DNA of 64,000 nucleotides from Cellulosimicrobium sp. ES-005. Its GTDB lineage: Bacteria; Actinomycetota; Actinomycetes; Actinomycetales; Cellulomonadaceae. The translations under genes were made by a program, and so were the position numbers. The notes under the pieces are model-generated. The model saw only the letters and a list, made by a program, of their open reading frames with translations, did no database searches and was not told where the DNA came from. Positions 60,242 to 64,000 of the stretch are shown here, piece after piece. The stretch covers positions 3,906,001-3,970,000 of the forward strand of contig NZ_CP159290.1 of NCBI RefSeq assembly GCF_040448685.1, read 5' to 3'. Numbering within the stretch: the first letter of the stretch is position 1; every line of letters starts with the position of its first letter.

Positions 60242-62372
60242 TCGGCTCGGCCGAGCGGCGGACGACGGCGACGCCGCGCGGCTCGAGCAGGATCGCTCCG
60301 GTCTCCGGGGAGCCAGTGCCCGACGGCGCGAGGCGGCGGCCTGCGAGGACGTCGCCCGCGACGTCGGGCACCTCGACCGGGCGCGCCGTGCGGTTGACGA
60401 GGAACCAGAAGTCGTCGGAGCCGTCCGTCCGCACCGCGAGCTCGACGTCGCCGCGGACGGCGGCGGGCAGCTCGCTGCGCACGCCCGCGTCGTCGAGCAG
60501 GCGCGCGAGCACGGGGACGAGGCCGAGGCGCCCGAACCGCGTGGAGACGTACGCGGCGGAGCCCGCGCCGTCCCCGGACCGGACCGTCCGCCGCGTCACC
60601 GCGGCGCGGCCCGCCTGCTCACCGGTCTTGTACCAGCCCAGCACCTCGACGTCGGGGTCGACGACGTCCACCGGCTCGGTCCACAGGGTGCCCTCGAGCT
60701 GCTCGCCCGCGAGCTCGACCGTCGCGCTCTCGCCGTCCAGCAGCGGGGCGAACTCCTCGACGCGGACGCCGAGCAGGTCGCGCAGCGCGCCGGGGTAGCC
60801 GCCGAGCCACGCGTGGTCGTCCTGGTCGACGACGCCCGAGAAGTACGTGGTGACGAGGTGGCCCCCGCCCTCGACGAACGCCGTGAGGCGGTCCCGGAGG
60901 TCGACGGGGACCACGTGCAGCACGGGCGCCACGACGACGTCGTACGTCGCGAGGTCCGTCGCCGTGGGCACCACGTCCGCCCGCACGCCGAGCGCGAGGA
61001 ACGCCGAGTACCAGTCGAGCGCCTCCTGCCGGTAGCGCAGCCGGTCCGTGGGGTGGGAGTCGAGCTCGCTCGCCCACCACGAGTCCCAGTCGAAGACGAT
61101 CGCGGCCCGCGCGGGCTTCTGCTCGCTGCCCGCGACGGGGGCGAGGTCGCGCAGGGTCGCACCGAGCGCGACGACGTCGCGGAACAGGCGTGAGCGCTCG
61201 CCGGCGTGCGGGAGCATGCCCGAGTGGTACTTCTCGGCGCCCGCCGCGGACTGGCGCCACTGGAAGTAGCAGACCGCGTCGGCGCCGTGCGCGACGTGGG
61301 TGAGCGAGTCCCGCGCGAGCTCGCCCGGCTTCTTCGCGACGTTGACGGGCTGCCAGTTCACTGCGCTCGTCGAGTGCTCCATGAGGAACCACGGGCGGTG
61401 CCGGGCGATGCCGCCCGTGAGGTTCGCGGAGAACGAGAGCTCGTCGAGGGCCTGCGGCCCGGGGAGCACGTAGTGGTCGTTGGAGACGAAGTCCAGCTCG
61501 TCCGCCCAGGCGGCGTAGTCCATGCCCTTCGTCTCGCCCATGACCATGAAGTTCGTCGTCACGGGGACGTCGGGCGTGACGCGGCGCAGGATCGCGGCCT
61601 CCGCGCGCAGGTACTCCCGCAGCGCGTCCGACGAGAACCGCTTGAAGTCGAGCTGCTGCGTCGGGTTCGGGTGCGACGCGGCCAGGCGGGGCGGCAGGAT
61701 CTGCTCCCACGCGCTGTAGCGCTGGGACCAGAACGCCGTGCCCCACGCGTCGTTGAGCGCGTCGAGGGTCGTGTAGCGCTCGCGCAGCCACGTGCGGAAC
61801 GCGGCGGCGGCGTCGTCGGAGAAGTCGTCGACGTTGTGGCAGCCCAGCTCGTTGGAGACGTGCCACGCGACGAGCGCCGGGTGGTCCCCGTACCGCTCGG
61901 CCATGCGCTCCACGAGGCGCAGCGCGTGCTCGCGGAAGACCGGCGACGTCGGGCGCCACTGCTGCCGGGCGCCCGGCCACAGGGTCTCGCCCGTGCGGGT
62001 CTGGGGCAGGATCTCCGGGTGCTTCGTCGTGAGCCACGGCGGCGGCGAGGCCGTCGCCGTCGCGAGGTCGACCGTGATGCCGTTCGCGTGGAGCAGGTCC
62101 ATGACCTCGTCGAGCCACGCGAAGTCCCACGTGTGCTCCGTCGGCTGGATCCGCGCCCACGAGAAGATCGCGAGCGAGACCACCGTGACGCCCGCCTCGC
62201 GCATGAGGCGCACGTCCTCCGCCCAGACCTCGCGCGGCCACTGGTCCGGGTTGTAGTCCGCGCCGTAGGACAGGCCCGACGGCGCGTACGCGTCGGACGC
62301 TCCGACGGCCGCGCCCGGGGGCGTGTGCGGCCCGGGACGGCGCAGCCAGCGGAACGGGGTGGGGGTGGACAT
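60228..62372 (-). CDS. GH42 beta-galactosidase
   Basis: 714 residues, intracellular (no signal peptide). GLSYGADYNPDQWPREVWAED is the GH42 opening. Glu175 in WHVSNELGCH is the acid/base and Glu332 in FLMEHSTSAVNW the nucleophile. The trimerisation domain (VADVVPTATDLATYDVVVAP) and a small C-terminal beta domain follow. It removes terminal galactose from imported galacto-oligosaccharides. A short Pro-rich leader of about 30 residues precedes the domain. It lies downstream of the sugar-binding lipoprotein gene with a strong hairpin between, and its TAG stop lies in a repeat arm. Confidence 0.95.
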   Translation of the reverse strand: MSTPTPFRWLRRPGPHTPPGAAVGASDAYAPSGLSYGADYNPDQWPREVWAEDVRLMREAGVTVVSLAIFSWARIQPTEHTWDFAWLDEVMDLLHANGITVDLATATASPPPWLTTKHPEILPQTRTGETLWPGARQQWRPTSPVFREHALRLVERMAERYGDHPALVAWHVSNELGCHNVDDFSDDAAAAFRTWLRERYTTLDALNDAWGTAFWSQRYSAWEQILPPRLAASHPNPTQQLDFKRFSSDALREYLRAEAAILRRVTPDVPVTTNFMVMGETKGMDYAAWADELDFVSNDHYVLPGPQALDELSFSANLTGGIARHRPWFLMEHSTSAVNWQPVNVAKKPGELARDSLTHVAHGADAVCYFQWRQSAAGAEKYHSGMLPHAGERSRLFRDVVALGATLRDLAPVAGSEQKPARAAIVFDWDSWWASELDSHPTDRLRYRQEALDWYSAFLALGVRADVVPTATDLATYDVVVAPVLHVVPVDLRDRLTAFVEGGGHLVTTYFSGVVDQDDHAWLGGYPGALRDLLGVRVEEFAPLLDGESATVELAGEQLEGTLWTEPVDVVDPDVEVLGWYKTGEQAGRAAVTRRTVRSGDGAGSAAYVSTRFGRLGLVPVLARLLDDAGVRSELPAAVRGDVELAVRTDGSDDFWFLVNRTARPVEVPDVAGDVLAGRRLAPSGTGSPETGAILLEPRGVAVVRRSAEPTPPR

Positions 62373-62428
62373 GCAGGCTCCTCAGGTGCTCGCAGAGCGG
62401 TCGGTGGCGGGTGGGGCCACCGGCGGGT

Positions 62429-62465
62429 GGCCGCGTGGTCGTACCGGGGGCACGACCACGCGGCC
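62429..62465 (-). terminator. Hairpin between the sugar-binding-protein and GH42 genes
   Basis: GGCCGCGTGGTCGT and ACGACCACGCGGCC, a perfect 14-bp stem with a 9-nt loop. It either ends the transporter transcript or attenuates it before the GH42 gene. Confidence 0.75.
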
Positions 62466-62516
62466 GTTCGGGGCAGGGCCGCCGGGCGCCCCGGCAGGCG
62501 CCCGGCGGGGATCAGG

Positions 62517-63857
62517 TCACTCGTTGACGGTGAAGCCCTGCTCGGTGCCGTACTTCGCCGACGCGTCCTGCCAGGCCTTCAGGCCGTCGGCGAGGGTCGT
62601 GCCCGAGACGTACGCCTGGCCCACGGTGTCGTTGAAGATCGAGTTCGCGTAGACCTGGAACGGCAGGTACGACCAGCCCTCGACGACGTCGGCAGCGGAC
62701 TGCGCGAGGACCTCGTTGATCTTCTGGCCGCCGAAGTACTCGGACTCGTAGCCCTGGAACTCGTCCGACTCCAGCTCGGCCGTCGTGGCCGGGAACGCGC
62801 CGCCGTCGACGCGCGCCTGCACGCCGTCGCCCGCGTTCGCGTACTCGAGGAAGCCGTAGGCGAGCGCCTGCTGCGAGCTCGCCGCGGTCACGGACAGCGC
62901 GGAGCCGCCGTTCTCGGAGCTGGCCGACGCGCCCTCCTCCCACTGCGGGAGCGGGGCCACGCGCCACTTGCCGGCGCCGTCGGGCACGCCGGACTCGAGG
63001 TTCGCGGGCATCCACGCGCCGATCGCGAGCGTCGCGATCGTGCCGTTGCCGAGGCCCTGGTACCACTCGTCGCTCCACGAGCTGACCGGCGCGAGCAGGT
63101 CCTCGTCGATGAGCGTCTGCCACGTCTCGGCGAACTGCGTGCTGCCCTCGTCCGCGAGGTCGATGGTCACGTCCGTGCCGTCGACCTGGAACGGCTGGCC
63201 GCCGGCCTGCCAGATGAGCGACGTCGTGAAGCCCGCGTCACCCGTGTCGTTGGTGATGTACACGTTCGGGTCGGCCGCGTGCAGGGCGCGCGCCGCCTCG
63301 ACGAAGCCGTCCCACGTCGTCGGCACCTCGATGCCGTGCTGCGTGAAGACCTCCTCGTTGTAGAAGAGGGCCATGGGGCCGGAGTCCATGGGGAGGCCGA
63401 AGATGCCCTCGCCCTGCTGGACGGCGCTCCACGGCCCCGGCGTGAACGTGCCGTCGAGCTCGTCGGCGCCCAGCGCGGAGAGGTCGGCCAGCGCGTCGGA
63501 GAGCGCGAACTGGGGGAGCGCGTAGTACTCGACCTGCGCGACGTCGGGCACGCCCTTGCCGGCCGCGATCGCGTTCTGGAGCGCGGTGTACTGGTCGTTG
63601 CCGGTGCCCGCGTTGACGAGCTCGACGTCGACGTTCGGGTACTTCGCCTCGAAGTCGGTGACGACCTGCTCGAGCGTGGGCTCCCAGGCCCACACCGTGA
63701 GGCTGCCGCCCTCCTCGAGAGCCGCGGCGACGTCGTCGGCCGAGGCCGCGTCCCCGCCGGAGTCGTTGCCGCCGCCGGAGCTGCAGGCGGCCAGGGCGAG
63801 CGCGACGACGCCGGTGGCGGCGACGGCACGCAGGGTGCGGGTGGTGCGGACGGACAT
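62517..63857 (-). CDS. Sugar ABC transporter substrate-binding lipoprotein (family 1)
   Basis: 446 residues. Signal peptide with lipobox LAAC (Cys25), then a Ser/Gly/Asp-rich linker. The family 1 binding fold begins SLTVWAWEPTLEQVVTDFEAK; GKGVPDVAQVEYYALPQF and GIFGLPMDSGPMALFYNEEVF are conserved. GAGAGGAACC precedes ATG 63857. It delivers an oligosaccharide to the MalFG-type permease, part of which is at the window end. The adjacent beta-galactosidase and galactanase make galacto-oligosaccharides the likely ligand. Confidence 0.92.
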   Translation of the reverse strand: MSVRTTRTLRAVAATGVVALALAACSSGGGNDSGGDAASADDVAAALEEGGSLTVWAWEPTLEQVVTDFEAKYPNVDVELVNAGTGNDQYTALQNAIAAGKGVPDVAQVEYYALPQFALSDALADLSALGADELDGTFTPGPWSAVQQGEGIFGLPMDSGPMALFYNEEVFTQHGIEVPTTWDGFVEAARALHAADPNVYITNDTGDAGFTTSLIWQAGGQPFQVDGTDVTIDLADEGSTQFAETWQTLIDEDLLAPVSSWSDEWYQGLGNGTIATLAIGAWMPANLESGVPDGAGKWRVAPLPQWEEGASASSENGGSALSVTAASSQQALAYGFLEYANAGDGVQARVDGGAFPATTAELESDEFQGYESEYFGGQKINEVLAQSAADVVEGWSYLPFQVYANSIFNDTVGQAYVSGTTLADGLKAWQDASAKYGTEQGFTVNE

Positions 63858-63939
63858 GGGGGTTCCTCTCACTTCGTCGTCAGACGGATCGGGTGGTGCA
63901 CACGCGCTGCGGGCGGCAGGGCATGGGGTCGGGGTCCGG

Positions 63940-64000
63940 TCACTCCTTGACGGACCCGGCGGCGAGGCCGGACTGCCAGTAGCGCTGGAGGAGCAGGAAG
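63940..64000 (-). CDS. C-terminal end of a carbohydrate ABC permease (MalG type), cut by the window edge
   Basis: Only the last 19 codons are present: FLLLQRYWQSGLAAGSVKE and a stop. This is the usual C-terminus of MalG-type sugar permeases (QRYxxxGLxAGxVK). It lies 82 bp upstream of the binding-protein gene on the same strand. In this operon the permease therefore precedes the binding protein, the reverse of the common order. Confidence 0.85.
   Translation of the reverse strand, partial: FLLLQRYWQSGLAAGSVKE

Overview
The window is chromosomal DNA from a very GC-rich Gram-positive actinomycete. The codon use, the frequent GTG starts, the 4-bp GTGA/ATGA gene overlaps and the number of secreted plant-polysaccharide enzymes suggest Micrococcales, most likely a Cellulosimicrobium/Cellulomonas-type genus (inference; no rRNA is present). 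I see about 50 protein genes, no tRNA, rRNA, CRISPR array, prophage or insertion sequence. All coordinates were read by eye; no database search was possible.

Layout. 1-3.1 kb: a clipped gene and clpC with a strong terminator. 3.5-8.8 kb: a five-gene aliphatic sulfonate (ssu-like) operon of binding lipoprotein, permease, ATPase and two flavin monooxygenases. 9-12.1 kb: a PrmC-like methyltransferase with a repeat-expanded insert, a lipoprotein, a uridine-kinase-like protein and a Nudix protein. 12.1-15.3 kb: lutABC for L-lactate oxidation. 15.5-17.1 kb: a GH10 xylanase with a duplicated binding module. 17.3-19.2 kb: an ECF42-type sigma factor with a YCII protein and a 56-residue protein. 19.4-22.1 kb: uxaC divergent from a LacI regulator. 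22.2-32.6 kb: a secreted multidomain DUF1080 protein, a LacI regulator, and an operon of TIM-barrel isomerase, NitT/TauT-type ABC importer and Gfo/Idh oxidoreductase. 32.8-35.6 kb: uxuB-uxuA. 35.6-40.3 kb: oxidoreductase, ECF41-like sigma factor, PPOX protein, membrane protein and FabH-like synthase. 40.3-41.1 kb: a non-coding stretch full of repeats. 41.1-49.0 kb: three secreted discoidin-domain proteins plus their likely LacI regulator. 49.0-52.9 kb: aldo/keto reductase, a second ECF42/YCII pair, an orphan ABC ATPase. 53.2-56.3 kb: a bacteriophytochrome-PP2C phosphatase next to an anti-sigma kinase and a STAS antagonist. 56.5-64.0 kb: GH30, GH42 and a sugar ABC importer that runs off the end.

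How the parts work together. Several sets look like polysaccharide or sugar-acid utilisation units with local LacI control. The uxaC/lacI region and the uxuBA promoter carry the same two operator words at the same 57-bp spacing. The promoter of the DUF1080 gene and that of the isomerase/importer/oxidoreductase operon share a 25-bp operator (22 of 25 identical) whose right half contains the -35 hexamer, and the regulator's own promoter has a related site. This suggests one regulon that may process 3-keto-glycosides. The discoidin cluster and its regulator share an AGCGCT-centred operator.

The most unusual structural theme is a set of palindromic intergenic repeats, often nested hairpins, placed exactly at gene ends. 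They supply stop codons and sometimes the last residues of proteins. A further pair of inverted 79-83-bp elements with 17-19-bp terminal inverted repeats and an almost identical 45-bp core lies at 40.4 and 40.9 kb.
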